DNA of 64,000 nt, from NCBI RefSeq assembly GCF_048544455.1, contig NC_133538.1, positions 433,874,311 through 433,938,310 of the forward strand. The letters run 5' to 3'. This document shows positions 11,158-23,212 of this stretch, one piece after another. The position numbers were made by a program, and so were the translations under genes. This DNA is from Silene latifolia. Its lineage: Eukaryota; Streptophyta; Magnoliopsida; Caryophyllales; Caryophyllaceae. Positions within the stretch are counted from its first letter, which is position 1. Each line of letters starts with the position of its first letter. The notes under the pieces were generated by a model. That model searched no databases, had not been told where the DNA came from, and saw nothing but the letters and a program-made list of their open reading frames with translations.

Positions 11158-11533
11158 GTGGGTGAGAGAGGTGTTGGGTGTGAAGATCCGACCTAGTGGT
11201 GGGTGATGGTGTAAAGGGTGGCAGAAAGAAGAGGGAGGTGTTGTGGTGGTGCGGGTTGTGTCGGGTTGTGGTGGGTGGTTGTCGGGTAGGATGGTGGTGG
11301 TGGGTTTTTAATTTATTTGGTTTTTGATTTAATTGGTTTTTTGAGAGAGAAAGTGAATGATTTGTGTGAGATGGGAGATGAGTGGAAAAATAAAACATAT
11401 ATAGTGAATTAGTATTTAATTAGGTGGATTAGTGAAGGTAGAGTGATAAAGTATTAAATTAGCTAGTTAATCACCCTTTTCCCCTTCTAATCTCAGCCCT
11501 CTATCTCCCTCATCTAATGGCGCTAAAGAGGAC
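11158..11533. repeat. Right end and right TIR of the candidate TIR DNA element
   Basis: Starts with the GTGGG target duplicate of the LTR element, continues the GGTTGTGTCGGG-rich sequence of 3690-3818, and ends with a diverged inverted copy of the window start, whose outer end is near 11533. The two halves together would be a TIR element of about 4 kb without its insertions. The sequence up to 11572 is flanking DNA. Confidence 0.5.
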
Positions 11534-11569
11534 TTATGTACTCAACAAAAAGAGGTGGACTCATTTGAG

Positions 11570-11572
<3 letters not shown>

Positions 11573-11639
<67 letters not shown>
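11573..11639. repeat. (AT)n microsatellite
   Basis: About 33 uninterrupted AT dinucleotides, directly abutting the left end of the FAR1-type MULE at 11640. TA-rich flanks are often seen beside such elements. Confidence 0.97.
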
Positions 11640-11643
<4 letters not shown>

Positions 11644-11700
11644 CGAGATCTTGTGAGAACCACTCATATAATGAGAACCGTGAGAACTACCTTAATCGAA
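11640..11700 (+). repeat. Putative left terminus of the FAR1-type MULE
   Basis: Begins GGGTCGAGATCTTGTGAGAA and contains two further AGAACC/AGAACCGTGAGAAC blocks. It sits directly after the AT repeat and 5' of the transposase. Terminal sequences with GTGAGAACC blocks are common in plant Mutator-like elements. I could not find the inverted partner in the window, so the right end is unassigned. Confidence 0.5.
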
Positions 11701-11999
11701 TATAATAATAGTACAGAGGATTGTACAGCGCGCCAAAATCAATCTCGGTCCTACCCCTAAACCTTATAAACTCCGTCATTTAACAATTTTCTTTTCCCTC
11801 TCATATTTCTTTCTCTCTCCTCGAGTATCACCATCTTCCACAACGCTAGATCTTTCTTTCTTCTACGATCGATACGATTGATCCTGAACTACTGATCCAT
11901 CAATCTCTTCAACGATCTACCTATTCGACCGTCCTTAATCAATGGAACCTTTTTATTTAAGGTAATATTTCGAAATTGCTGATTATTTTTTGTGAAATT

Positions 12000-12400
12000 A
12001 GGGTTTATATTTTGAGAAATTAGGGTTCGGAAAATTGAGAAATTGTTTAAATTGGTTGAAAACGTGATATTGTTGACTCAGTCTTATGAATTAGACAGGT
12101 TTTACAATCGTCAAACTATTAGCTACGTGCATCAACTTGTTGCTATGTGCATCAAATTAGGGTTTATATTTTGATCTGTTTGTAATTTTTCAATTAATCG
12201 ATTAAATTAGTTGAATTTGTTGTTTGTATCATCGTCTTTAGCTATTTTTAGAAATTAGGGTTCGGTAATTTGAGGAATTGCTTAAATTGGTTGAAATCGT
12301 GATATTGTTGACTCAGTTTTATGAATTAGACAGGTTTTTCAATCGTCAAACTATTAGCTACGTGCATCAAATTATTGTTATGTGCATCAAAATTTGGGTT
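12000..12400 (+). repeat. Tandem duplication in the 5' leader intron of the MULE transposase
   Basis: Two copies, offset by about 235 bp, share GAAATTAGGGTTCGG, then AAATTGGTTGAAA, then GTGATATTGTTGACTCAG, then ACTATTAGCTACGTGCATCA. The duplication lies between a plausible donor (ATTTAAG/GTAATATT near 11959) and acceptor (TATTGCAG near 12470), that is, in a leader intron. Confidence 0.8.
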
Positions 12401-12489
12401 ATATCTATGTAATAATTTTCCGATATGATTTTATTGTTAGTTATTTAATTTTAAATGGTTGTTATTGCAGGAATGACATTCTTAGTTCA

Positions 12490-14968
12490 ATGGGATCGCA
12501 TGGTTCTTCTAATGTCATTACAAATGACATTAAAAATGAAGGACAGATGGTTGAAGTTAATGCATCTCAATCCATATCAGAAATATCTGCCCTTAACATT
12601 GATGTTCCTGAAAATCTGAATTCAGAAATCGTACAAGGTACAATTCTGTTGAACTGTTGAATGATCAGATACTGTTCTATAACTGTGTTGTTGTATACTT
12701 GAGTTATCCAGTAAACCTAAATCCTAACTCTACTTTAATTTTATCACATTTGTAGATGACGTAGTAGACGAGATAGAGGTAATAGAGGAGGCAGAGGTAA
12801 TAGAGGATGTAGAGGAAGAGGAGGCGTCCGGTTCAAGCAACATGAATCGGATTTTTTGTTGTCCTACGCATCTCAAGCCTGTTATTGGTATGGTCTTTGA
12901 TACACTTGAACTTGGTATTGCCTTTTATGAAGCACATGGAAAAGAATGTGGGTTTGTGACCAGAAAAGGCTCACAAAAGAATAAACAGGGTGTCACTACA
13001 CATAAATCTTGTTTGTGTAATAAGGCTGGAGAATGTGAAGCCAAAGGCAAAAAAACACCGTAGGCAAAGAACTAGGGTAGGTTGCCTTGCTAGGATTAAA
13101 TTTAAACGAATTGTTAAAGGTAAATACCAAATTTATGGTTTTGCTGAAGGGCATAATCATATGCCAGCTACACCATTAACAATGGTACATCTGACGCAAA
13201 CGAGAGAATTGAATATAGTTCATAAAAAAATGATAGTTGACAACTCAAAGGTTAACAAAGGTCCGGTTATGACCTATAGGATGTTTAAGGAGTATGTCAG
13301 AGGTTATCAGGATATGGGTGCTTCATTGGAAGACTTTAAAAACTTTTCAAGGGATATCAAAAAGTTCTTGTCAGAAGGGGATGCTCAAATGCTTATTGAG
13401 AATTTTATGGAAATAAAAAAAAATGTGTCCATCCTTTTACTTTGACTTTGAGGTAGATGAGAAAGGTAGATTGTCACATGTTTTCTGGGCTGACCCTATT
13501 AGTATAAAAAATTATTTGCTCTTTGGGCACATGACATCCTTTGACACTACCTTTCGGAAAAATAAATATAGAATGATATTCGCCCCTTTCACAGGGGTGG
13601 ATCATCATAAGAGATGTGTGACCTTTGGGGCTGGACTTCTTATTAATGAGAGTAAAGAGTCATTTGCTTGGTTATTTACGAGATTCCTAAAAGCTATGGG
13701 GGGTCGTTATCCTGTGTGTATAATAACTGACGAAGATTTGGGGATAGAAGGAGGACTTAAGAAAGTCTTTAAAGATAAGGTGCAACATAGATATTGCATG
13801 TGGCACATATTGAAGAAGTTTCCAGAGAAGGTAGGGCCTGTGATATGTAAAGAAACTGAGTTTTTGAAAGAGATCAACTCATGTGTTTGGGGCGAAGATG
13901 TGGGCCTGCTGAATTTGAGGAAAGATGGACAACCATTGTGGAATTAGACAATTTTGGATTCCAGCTTACTTTCGTGACTTGTTCTTAGGAGGGTTGATGA
14001 GAATAACCTCGAGGTCCGAGTCAGAAAATGATTTTTTTAGCAATTTCACTAATCCAAATTTGACCCTTGTTGAATTTTGGATGCGCTTTAAGAGTGCAAT
14101 GGATACACAACGATGGGCTCAATCAAAACTGATTGTACAATCAAAGTACTCGTTTCCTGACTTGGCTACTCCTCTAGACCTAGAAAAGCATGCAGCAGAA
14201 ACCTACACTCCGAGAATTTTCGATGAGTTCAAAGAGGAAATAAAAGCAGCATGCTTTACATGTGCCATTGGGGACAAAGAAAAAGATAAGAATCATGCAA
14301 TTCTCTACGTAGACGTCAAGGATCATGAGATAAAGAAAGACTTTAAGGTGGGTTATAAGACAGATGAAGTTAAACTAGTATGAAATTGCAAGAAATTTGA
14401 AAGACATGGAATACTCTGTCGACATATTTTCTGTGTCCAAGATTATGGTTTTGAGAAAATTCCAAGAGAATATCTACTTAATAGGTGAAGCAAACTAGCA
14501 ACCTGCCAGCCAATCTTCAATTCTGATGGGCAGTTGCTTGCTTATTGCAGATCAGTCGACGCACAGAAGAACAAACTCACTGCATTGTGGTCAGAAATGT
14601 TCACTTGTGTGTCACTAGTTGAACAGAGTCCTGTTAATTGTGATGAGTTACTAACCATTTTACGCGGGTTCAAGGGAAGGGTACTTGCAGAAACAACAAG
14701 TAGTGTCGTTGATGATGGTGGTAATAGTAGTATTGGAAAGAAAAGGGACAAAAATGCTGAAATTGGAATGCTCTTGGGAACAAGTGTGCCTAGCGAAATT
14801 AAAATTTTGCCTCCAAGACAATGCAAAAACAAAGGCTCGGGGAAAAGAATGATTTCACAAAGAGAAAGAGCCGGGGAAGTCAGTAAGAAACCACTAAGAA
14901 GATGCAAGGCTTGTGCGCAGATGGCGAACCACGACAGCGGGAATTGTGATCGACCAAAGGATCACTGA
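12490..14968 (+). pseudogene. FAR1/FHY3-type MULE transposase, broken
   Basis: Mutator-like transposase, which would excise and insert its element in the nucleus. Exon 1 starts at ATG 12490 (MGSHGSSNV) and ends at 12637 before GT; exon 2 starts at 12756 after AG with an acidic stretch. In order I see a FAR1 DNA-binding zinc domain (GFVTRKGS, GCLARIKF, EGHNHMP), the MULE catalytic core (SFDTTFRKNKY, IITDED, RYCMWHILKKFPEKVG), then WIPAYFRD and RSESENDFF, and a SWIM finger remnant (NCKKFERHGILCRHIF, 14385-14430). Breaks: a shift in an A-run near 13050, another near 13415, an indel plus deletion at 13900-13950, a TGA in place of the first SWIM cysteine (about 14383) and a TGA near 14486. The last segment (14534-14968) is basic with a CKACAQMANHDSGNC knuckle. 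Non-functional, but recently coding. Confidence 0.9.
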
Positions 14969-16576
14969 CAATTAGTCGAGTAAGTGATGTCTCTTATTAG
15001 TATAAGTTTTCTATTTTTACCCTTTTTGTTTCCCTCTAATTTTTATCTTTGCTGACATTTGCTTTCTTATGTGTAAGATTGAAGTCTTTGGCGAGGAATA
15101 TGACTTGTGCAGCGAAATTTTTGAGCATCATTTGAGAAGACAACACTTGTTTTTTGGATTATTTTTCTTCATTTACAGTTGTTTTGTAATAAATGTAATG
15201 GGAGTCTTCCGGATTTTTAAATTGTATATTTGAGAAGATGAAATTGTGATTCTGGATATTAAGAATCTGAAAAGTGTGATCATTATTTCTCCAAATTTGG
15301 TATTTAAAAAGCTGAAAAAAGAATAGGCCAACAATAAAATGTGATTAGTTGAATCATCATCGTGTACGACAAGTCATTTAATATCATGCACATACAAGGT
15401 TATTCCATGCACATGGAAGGTCATTTTATGCACAGATAACCCAAATGGGCTAATTCCCCATAACATGGGTTAATTCTCATTACAAGTCATTAAAAAAGGC
15501 CATAATTTAGCAAATAAATTGGGCTTAATTTAGTCATGTTACTTTGGGCTTTAATTCTCATTTCAAGTCTCAAGTCATGAGAATACATAGGAATTGGCTT
15601 AAACAATTTGGGCTTAATAGCCCAAAACTTAAATGTGAGTGATTATTGAAGAAGTCGGGCCCATCCTATCTGCACTTTAGGCCATAATTTAGGCACGGCC
15701 CAGCACGGCATGCTCAAAATACATAGGAATTGGCTTAAAGTTGAAGAATTGGTCAGGCACGCTCAACCACGACACGGGCACGACACGCATGGGCTTGGGC
15801 CTGGGCCGTGCCTTTTTCCATAAATTTATCACTTCACAGCATGGGGGGCCGGCACAAGGGCATTTTGAGCAATGCCCAGACCATGACCGAGCACTGCCTA
15901 GGTGATCTCTAAATAACGCAAGTAAATTGTGTTTTGACAAATTTCATGCATGTAGAAGGCTGTTCCATACACATATAACGCCTTCTCATGGATGTAAATA
16001 TTCAAGTTATATAATTTTGGCCCACATTACTACGTTTATCAAGTCGGGTTAGGCATGTTACTTAGGGATTTAAAAAAGACAACCCCCTGACAAATGGGTT
16101 AATTTTCATTACAAGAGTCATTAAAAAAGGCCATAATCAAGTGACATAATTGTGCCCCCATGTTACAATTTAGCATATAAAAGGACCCAAAAGTTGACAA
16201 ATTGCATGCACGTAGAAAGGTATTTCATACACATATAACGCCTTCTCATGCACGTAGAAGGGTGTTTCATACACACAAAAGTTACTTAGAGTACCTACAC
16301 ATATGTAACCTACAAATTTATTCCACCTACAAACTAATGCCTGCCTAAATCAAGGAATCAACCAACGACAATGAGAAGGTTCTCTGCCACTCCGTTTGCT
16401 AAGCACACAACTCAAGTGTTTAAAAATAACACCTAGTTATAATCCTACAAAAAAAAAGGTAGGGAAAATTTGTTATGTTTAAGTCACTTGACATCAATAT
16501 TGAAAGTTTTGCAGTTAAAAGATGGGGAAATAATAGAAACAAAATTAGATAAAGCATTCGAAAGATCTTGATATTA
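14969..16576. other. Non-coding interior of the MULE between transposase and protease gene
   Basis: No gene is supported. Short phrases built on CATGCACGTAGAAGG and TTTCATACACATATAACGCC recur at about 15385-15440, 15945-16005 and 16200-16275. Related wording appears near 27535 on the far side of the Athila insertion. GTGCATCA phrases in the transposase leader (12127-12390) look like part of the same theme. Confidence 0.55.
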
Positions 16577-17010
16577 CCGTTCTCTTGTTTTCCTCCCATC
16601 TGATAAGATCTACAATCAAACTCTCACCATATTCATCCAAATTCTGCATATTTGTTTGACAACAATATTCAAAGTGTTGCAATAAAATATGCCGAATAAT
16701 GTTTGACTAATATAACTTGGTTTAGACATCATTACCTCGTAATAAGTCTTATCGGACCATAATGATTGACAACTCAAGTTTTCAAGCCACTTTAGCAAAT
16801 AGACTCCGCAAGAATACCTTTTAAAATAATAAAATTTGTTAAACGGTTTAAAATGGTGTGTATCCCATCAGAAATATTAAAACGAGTAGAGTATAATTTA
16901 AACATGTGAGATACCCATTCTTTTGTCGAGCCACATCCACAATCACAAACGGAAAATTGTTTATCTGCAACAGCCTTTTGTATCCTGGAAAGTCTCTTGC
17001 AATAATCCCC

Positions 17011-18656
17011 TGATAGACAAGAGTTGGTCGTCACACATCTAATCAAACACATTTATAATACTCAACATACAACTAGTTAGCGGTAAGTCGAGGTCGATCC
17101 ATGGGACGGTGTGCTTTGGGTTATAAGTCTATCTATCTCAATTTATGCTAGTGTCACAATTTGTTTGGGTTTGTAGTTGTGTCCTAGATTAATGGAAGCG
17201 ATAAAGTAAAACAAGCAATAAAAGGAAAGATGTAAACAAATGATTAAAAGTGCTAGGATATCATGGGGTCATAGGGGATTCATGGTGTTGATCATACAAA
17301 CATGTTTACAAGGTTGCAAGCAATTAATATTGTGGAGGAACCGAGTTGGTTTATGTCTTACGGTTCTTAGGAAGAGTTGGGTCCCGGAGCCGAATCGATT
17401 AGATTGTACAACACCTACAAGTCGACTTACTTTCCTCCTATTCAACTTCTATGCATGGTCTAACAAGACTCGAGTTGGTTTATATCTTACAAGTCTAGTT
17501 GAGTAGATAAGAGATGGTTGTAAATGCAAGGATTCATAGGTTTAGCATTTCATCAAACATAACATGTGCATAAAGTTGACATCACAACAAGCAAGCAATT
17601 TAATCATGTGAAAACATATTAGATTAAGCATGAATCAATCCCATGTTTGTTTTCCCTAATTACCCATTAATCCTAGCTAAAGAAACTACTCACTCATTAT
17701 CATGGAAAACATGTCATTAATGGTGTCAATCATCACAACAAGTATAAACATGATAATAGAATGAAGAAATGAACAATAAAGATTAAAGAGTAAAGAAATT
17801 ATACCAAGCTTGAGATGATCCAAATAATAAAGCAAAGAATAATAGAAGAAACTTGATTGATTGATGAAAGGTTGTCAATCCTTCAATAATAACCCAATAA
17901 TCTTCAATTACCCAAAAGTAACAAACTTGAACAATAATTAAGGAGAGATTAATGTGAGATTTGTGGAAAGATTAAAGAGTAATCTATTCTAATCTACTCC
18001 TAATCTAATCTAAAGAAGGATTTTCTACTTTAAAAACTTGATAAAGATCCCCCCCTTGATTATTACAAATGGGGTATTTATAGTGGAAATTAGGTGGATG
18101 CATTAGGGTTAACTAAGGGCTAAACTAGTAATTACACTTTTTAGATTGAGCAGGGAGAAGCCGGTATTTTTCGAAGGAAGGGCTTCTTTCTTTGAAGCTT
18201 GAAGAAGATGAAATTGTGCTGTGAAGGAATCCGGGCGGATTGTTGTCGGGACGGGCGGATTGTAGAAGGGGAAGACGGGCGGATTTGGGAGAAGACGCAC
18301 GCCTTCTTATGGTTTGGGACTACGGCCGGATTCTAGAGAATCCGCACGGGTTGGAGGGCTATCTCGTTTTCTCTTCTATTCTTCCCTTTCCTTCATTTTC
18401 ACTTTATTCTTGTGGGATTGGCCTTTAGTTCTCACTTCCTCTTCATACTAGTCCATCAAATATCGTCAAATAGCTTCCGAATACGCACGAAAGACGGGAA
18501 TTTCCGCCTTATTATCTTCTTTCCTACAAAACATATGAAATGCGATAGAAAAGCAAATATGAAGGTTTTGACGGATAAAATGTCCATAGAATGTTATAAA
18601 GTATGCAAAATAGGCTCAATTAGGATACTAAATGTGCGCAAATAATTTTCACATCA
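17011..18656 (-). repeat. 3' LTR of the - strand Athila element
   Basis: Direct copy of 24719-26361. CG dyads lie at about 18225-18340, including AATCCGGGCGGATT and GACGGGCGGATT. Short open frames here are not genes. Confidence 0.93.
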
Positions 18657-20150
18657 AATATCCCCAAACCAAACCTTTACTCGTCCCGAGTAAAGAGGTG
18701 ACTAAAACTAGACCTTTATTTAAACTAGCCTACTAATATAGCCGATATGAGACAATTGGCGGGTCTCACTCCGCCCCTTCAACTCACAACAAGACAACCA
18801 TGAGGTAGGATTCCTTCTTGCAAGGCAAGGTGGGTCTTGCCAAAATGGCGACACATCCAAACATTAAGCACACAAAAACGAATAATGGATGCATCTACAA
18901 AAGGAATAGCCACTTCCTCATCAAGTGGCGGAGGCAACCAAAACAGAACAAATTTAAGAGCATATAACCCTTCACAAATACTAGTTCAACAAATTACTAA
19001 GGCTAAGAGGATGGCACTAAATCACCTCCAAATGGCGTTAAACTAGACTACTTTCGTCCTCAATTTCCAAATGCTTTCGTCAAGAGCGATCGGATGGTGG
19101 TGGAATGATGATCCCTATGATGCTAGTAGCATATGACATGACAAGTCTTGAATTCTCTACAAAAGTAAAGGTCATGGATCGTCCCAAGCTCGACAAAGTG
19201 GTTTGACAAAAGGCTTTTTGGGAATGAAATGCTCAAATCTTTATAAACAAGGGTGGATATGACTAGTATTCAAAATTTGACCTCATTCAACTTTCACATT
19301 TCAAAAATTTAAGATGGGGTTTGTCCCTTCCGGGCTAGTGTCCTTTGCTTTCGCCAATCCCTTATTAGGCAACCGGTTAACCTCTAGACAATAGCTTTTC
19401 GGTGTGATAGTCACTCTGTCTCTGGGCGGTCGAATTCACAACCATGTGGGGCCCAATTCAATGGATCCCTCTCCAAAGCACATCAAAGTGGTACGCCTCA
19501 ATCAAGACAACTAAATTTCTCAACATTTCAACATTTCATAACATTTGAGGTTTCCTTAGCAATAAATTACTTCCACATGACAAAAGTTTCGAAATGAGCA
19601 CTTCAAAATTATTAATAGAAAGTATTTTTGGGTTGCCTTACCACAAGGTCAATCAAGGTCACCTAGACAAGTTAACAAAGTCCACATCGCATCACGGGGT
19701 TAGAATAGGTGACTCACATGCAAACCCTTGACTAGGCTTTGGGTCATGGGTCAAAAGACACTAGTATGACACTATCTAGGGTGTTTTACAACCATTCTAG
19801 TAGGCGAAGTCTTAAATTGAAAAAGTATTTGTAATGGCTTAGTTGCTCTTATCAAAGTTCTCAATTAGGCACTTTTCAAAAATTTACCTAAATGCAACTA
19901 TATGCCATGATGCAACTAATATATACATCTTAATGCAAGTGATTCTACCAACTAATATGACATATAAACTAAATGCAAGTCCTAAGTTCACATTGTTATA
20001 CCGCATCAATCAAAATAAAGCCACATAGTCATTAACATAAAGAGGAAAAAGGAGATTGGAAAGATCATACCATGCGGTCTTCATGATCCTCATGTCTCGG
20101 ATGTGGCATAGTCGATCAATGTGAAAAAGGATAGAACAAACACAATATAT

Positions 20151-20205
<55 letters not shown>

Positions 20206-20860
20206 ACTACACTACAAAGGAAATGAACATGTTTTTGAGTTTTTCAATTTTTCAAATTTTTATGGGTTTTGTTTTTATGAAATTAAAGAACATATTTTTG
20301 GGATTTTTCGAAATTTTTCAATTTTTATGTTTTTTGGAATATAAATTCCCATCCCCCACTTTATTTTGGACATTGTCCTCAATGTACATGTAGGAGTAGG
20401 AATAAAAAGGATATACATGTTTTTGCTTTTTTGATTTTTTTGAAATGAAGTACAAATGCAATGATATGATATGAATGCATGCATGCTCTAGCTAAATGCA
20501 ATTCTATATGACATATATAACAAATGAATGCAATCTAAACTATATTATATGATGCATGTTTTCTAGTAAACTATGGTCACCTATGATCAAACCTCCCCAA
20601 ACCGATTTAAACACTATCTCTAGTGTAGAAAAGAATAGGATTGGTCATTAGTGACTATGCATGAATTCTAGTCTATATGCAACTATCTACGTTGATTATG
20701 TGAGATATATTACAATGCAAACTATACTATATGAACTAGCCAATGCAAATGAAATATGATACAAATGCATGCGAAAACTACACTAAATGTAATGTATGTA
20801 CAAAAGAGAGAGAGACAAAGATGGGTATTATACAAATGGAAGTGGTAAGGTAGGCTTCTT
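18657..20860 (-). other. Non-coding 3' interior of the Athila element
   Basis: On the - strand a GGTTTGGGGATATT tract abuts the 3' LTR and serves as the polypurine tract. A perfect hairpin lies beside it at 18675-18695 (arms CTTTACTCG and CGAGTAAAG, loop TCC). The remaining 2.1 kb holds an (AT)n tract and no gene-like frame. Confidence 0.75.
20156..20203. repeat. (AT)n microsatellite inside Athila
   Basis: About 24 AT dinucleotides in the non-coding 3' interior of the element. Confidence 0.95.
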
Positions 20861-22612
20861 TCACTCGTCATCCTCATCTTGATCATAGCCATAACGATGA
20901 GAGCTCCCGGCTTGGTCATACCCGCTTGCTTGACCCCAATAGCCTCCTTGGTCAAATTCTCCCCCTTGCCCCGAGTACCTTCCACCTTGGCTAGAATGCC
21001 CTCCACCGTCGCGACCCCAAGCTTGGTTCCCTTGATTAGGGACCAAGAGCTCCGGTTGTGCCCAAGAGGGCTTAGGACCATTGGGGTCAATATACCCTTG
21101 TTGAGCCATGTTATAGTATTGGGGGTAAAGGGCCAAGTAGTTTTCGACCCTCCCTTCATGTACCCCGAGGTCCACTCTATTCATGAGTTTCATCAAATCA
21201 TTAATACCCGGGGTATTGGGTATTTCTGGCCTAAACTCGGTATATGGGGTAGGGTATGGTGGGATGGGTACATAGGAGGGTGGGCGAATAGGCCTTCCCG
21301 GTGCTCCACGAGGTATTTGGCGGTGCGGCTCTTCCCTTTGAGGGGGATTATCAAGAATTTGGATATCAAGGAGGTAGCTTGGTGGAGGCGAGTATGGGCT
21401 CAATCTTGGGTCAATGCCCGGTATCTTCCAACCTTCAAGGATCATTGAAGTGCATCCTTTGGTGTGCCATTCTACACTCCCGTCTCGAGTGTAGTTACAC
21501 CATCGGTGATGGTTGAAGATGGTGTGCTCATCAATCAAAGTCCTCCCCTCAAGAGGAGTATAGGTCCCTCGGGCATTGAACCCGGGACAAAGGTGGTGGG
21601 CCAAAATAGTAATTAGACCTCCCATCACAAAGGTCTTGAGTTGAGTGGTTCCTTGAGCAAAATCATTGAACCTAGTAAGTATCTCAAGTGGCGTATTGAA
21701 GTTATAACGCCTCACCGCTCGAACATTCAAATAGGATTCAAGAAAGGCTAAATCGATGAGAGTACACCTATCTTGTTCGTACCTCCCATTGATGGTACCG
21801 GCCACAAAGCGCTCGGTGAATCGAATCACCGGATGTTGGATGGCGAAGGTATGGCAATGCTTTGGATGGATAAAATCCCTCCCGGAGATAGCCTTCCAAA
21901 GAAGGTCCACACCGAAATTATCGGGTTTTTCGGTGTAATTGGTGGGCACTACAAGACCGAAAACGTAGGCGAACTCCTCAAGTGAAAGATGATGGTCTAG
22001 GTTGCACAACCTAAACTCCATACCCACATCGGTGTGGGTATTCGTTACAATGCGAAGGCTACTCAAGAATTCAAGGGTGAGACTAAGGTACGTCTCCTCA
22101 TAGGCATGGAAAAGTTTCCCAATGCCAAGACCATTAAAGAACATCTCGGTAGGGTACCTTATCTTAAGGATTTCCAACACCCTAGTATCTACGAATTGTG
22201 TGGGTTCGTAGTTCTTACCTAGTAATTTGACAAAATTCATGCGGTGGTCATCGGATTCAAATAGCACCTCTTGGAAGTAGTCAAGTTGTTCAATTCCTCC
22301 CCTCAATAGGGGTTGGGAGCTCCTTGGTAGCACTACCTCCCGTGGCATTGAAGAGGTGGATCCCTTGCGCTTCTTTCCGGTGGATTCAACCAATTTCTTG
22401 GCCTTTCCCTTAAGGTTCATCAATGGTGCCATTTTGATGTGGGTGATAAGGGTGTTTTTGAGAGGAGGTGTGATTTTGAGGATGGAGATGAGTGTTTTAG
22501 GGTTTGATAAGGTGAAGAAATGAGGGAGAAAGGGGGTGATTATATAGAAGAAAGAGGGAATCCGAGCGGATAAGGGTGGGTCATATCCGATCAATCCGAA
22601 AAAACAGGACAA
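20861..22612 (-). CDS. Athila ORF1-type protein, intact frame
   Basis: An uninterrupted frame of 583 codons. The likelier start is Met61 (22432, MAPLMNLKGKAKK), because the first 60 residues look like leader translation; that leaves about 523 residues. It begins with a basic stretch, continues with a globular region (about 100-400; EFRLCNLDHHLSLEEFAYVF, AHHLCPGFNARG, IFNHHRWCNYTRDGS) of the kind annotated as the Athila ORF1 family, then a Pro-rich segment (PPSYVPIPPYPTPYTEFRP) and a Gly/Gln/Tyr-rich acidic tail (GYWGQASGYDQAG). Its biochemical role is not established. It is the only long undamaged frame in this element, which is odd given that pol is absent. Confidence 0.8.
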   Translation of the reverse strand: MSCFFGLIGYDPPLSARIPSFFYIITPFLPHFFTLSNPKTLISILKITPPLKNTLITHIKMAPLMNLKGKAKKLVESTGKKRKGSTSSMPREVVLPRSSQPLLRGGIEQLDYFQEVLFESDDHRMNFVKLLGKNYEPTQFVDTRVLEILKIRYPTEMFFNGLGIGKLFHAYEETYLSLTLEFLSSLRIVTNTHTDVGMEFRLCNLDHHLSLEEFAYVFGLVVPTNYTEKPDNFGVDLLWKAISGRDFIHPKHCHTFAIQHPVIRFTERFVAGTINGRYEQDRCTLIDLAFLESYLNVRAVRRYNFNTPLEILTRFNDFAQGTTQLKTFVMGGLITILAHHLCPGFNARGTYTPLEGRTLIDEHTIFNHHRWCNYTRDGSVEWHTKGCTSMILEGWKIPGIDPRLSPYSPPPSYLLDIQILDNPPQREEPHRQIPRGAPGRPIRPPSYVPIPPYPTPYTEFRPEIPNTPGINDLMKLMNRVDLGVHEGRVENYLALYPQYYNMAQQGYIDPNGPKPSWAQPELLVPNQGNQAWGRDGGGHSSQGGRYSGQGGEFDQGGYWGQASGYDQAGSSHRYGYDQDEDDE

Positions 22613-22985
22613 TCCGAGCGGATTCTTTTCGGGACGGGCGTCTCGAGAGAATAGAAGACGGGCGTCTTGGCCTGAATCCGGGCGGATTCTGATGCAGGGA
22701 TTTTTCCCGGTTGAGAGCAGGAAGAAGACGTGCGTCTTGGGACTTAGGACGGGCGTCTTGGTCGGGACGGGCGTCTTGAATTAAATCCGCCCGTTTTCTG
22801 GTGCAGAGCAAAATCTTGTTTTTGGGTGACATACGGGACGGGCATCCCGCAAAGAATACCGACGGCTTCTTCCAGGACGGGCGTTTTGTGAAGAATCCGC
22901 CCGTCTTCTGCTACAGCGCTAACCATTTTTCTGACGTGGGTCCTGGATGGGCGTCCTCCTCTAAATCCGGGCGTCTTCAGCTCCC
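22558..22985. repeat. Cluster of CG-centred dyads in Athila (GACGGGCGTC / AATCCGNNCGGATT)
   Basis: At least ten copies or half-copies of two dyad families in about 430 bp: AAGACGGGCGTCTT-like (arms AAGACG and CGTCTT, centre GG) and AATCCGGGCGGATT or AATCCGAGCGGATT (arms AATCCG and CGGATT, variable 2-bp centre). Mixed half-site combinations such as AATCCGCCCGTCTTC also occur. Related copies lie in both LTRs (18225-18340 and 25935-26055). Confidence 0.85.
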
Positions 22986-23212
22986 TTTTCTTCTTTTTCT
23001 TTTCTTTTCGTTGCAATAACATACCCCTTCACCGGTTTGCTATTCCTCCTTATCTTTTTCTGAAATTCGCTCATTAAAAATGTAAGATGACTCTCTCTCA
23101 CCACTCTCATGCAAGAAATTAAATGCAAATGCAATAATGTACAATATTATACAAAGTGAAAGGTTCCAAGAAATATCTTACAAATGGTGGTTTGAGATAG
23201 GACTCCACCAAA

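Noticed and set aside
11517..11705. ORF with an Ile-Tyr repeat
   Set aside because: Translation of the (AT)n microsatellite.
15689..15940. ORF of 83 codons with Cys pairs
   Set aside because: No family resemblance, and it lies within non-coding MULE sequence; the cysteines look incidental.
20879..21448. 189-codon + strand ORF
   Set aside because: Antisense shadow of the Athila ORF1-type protein.
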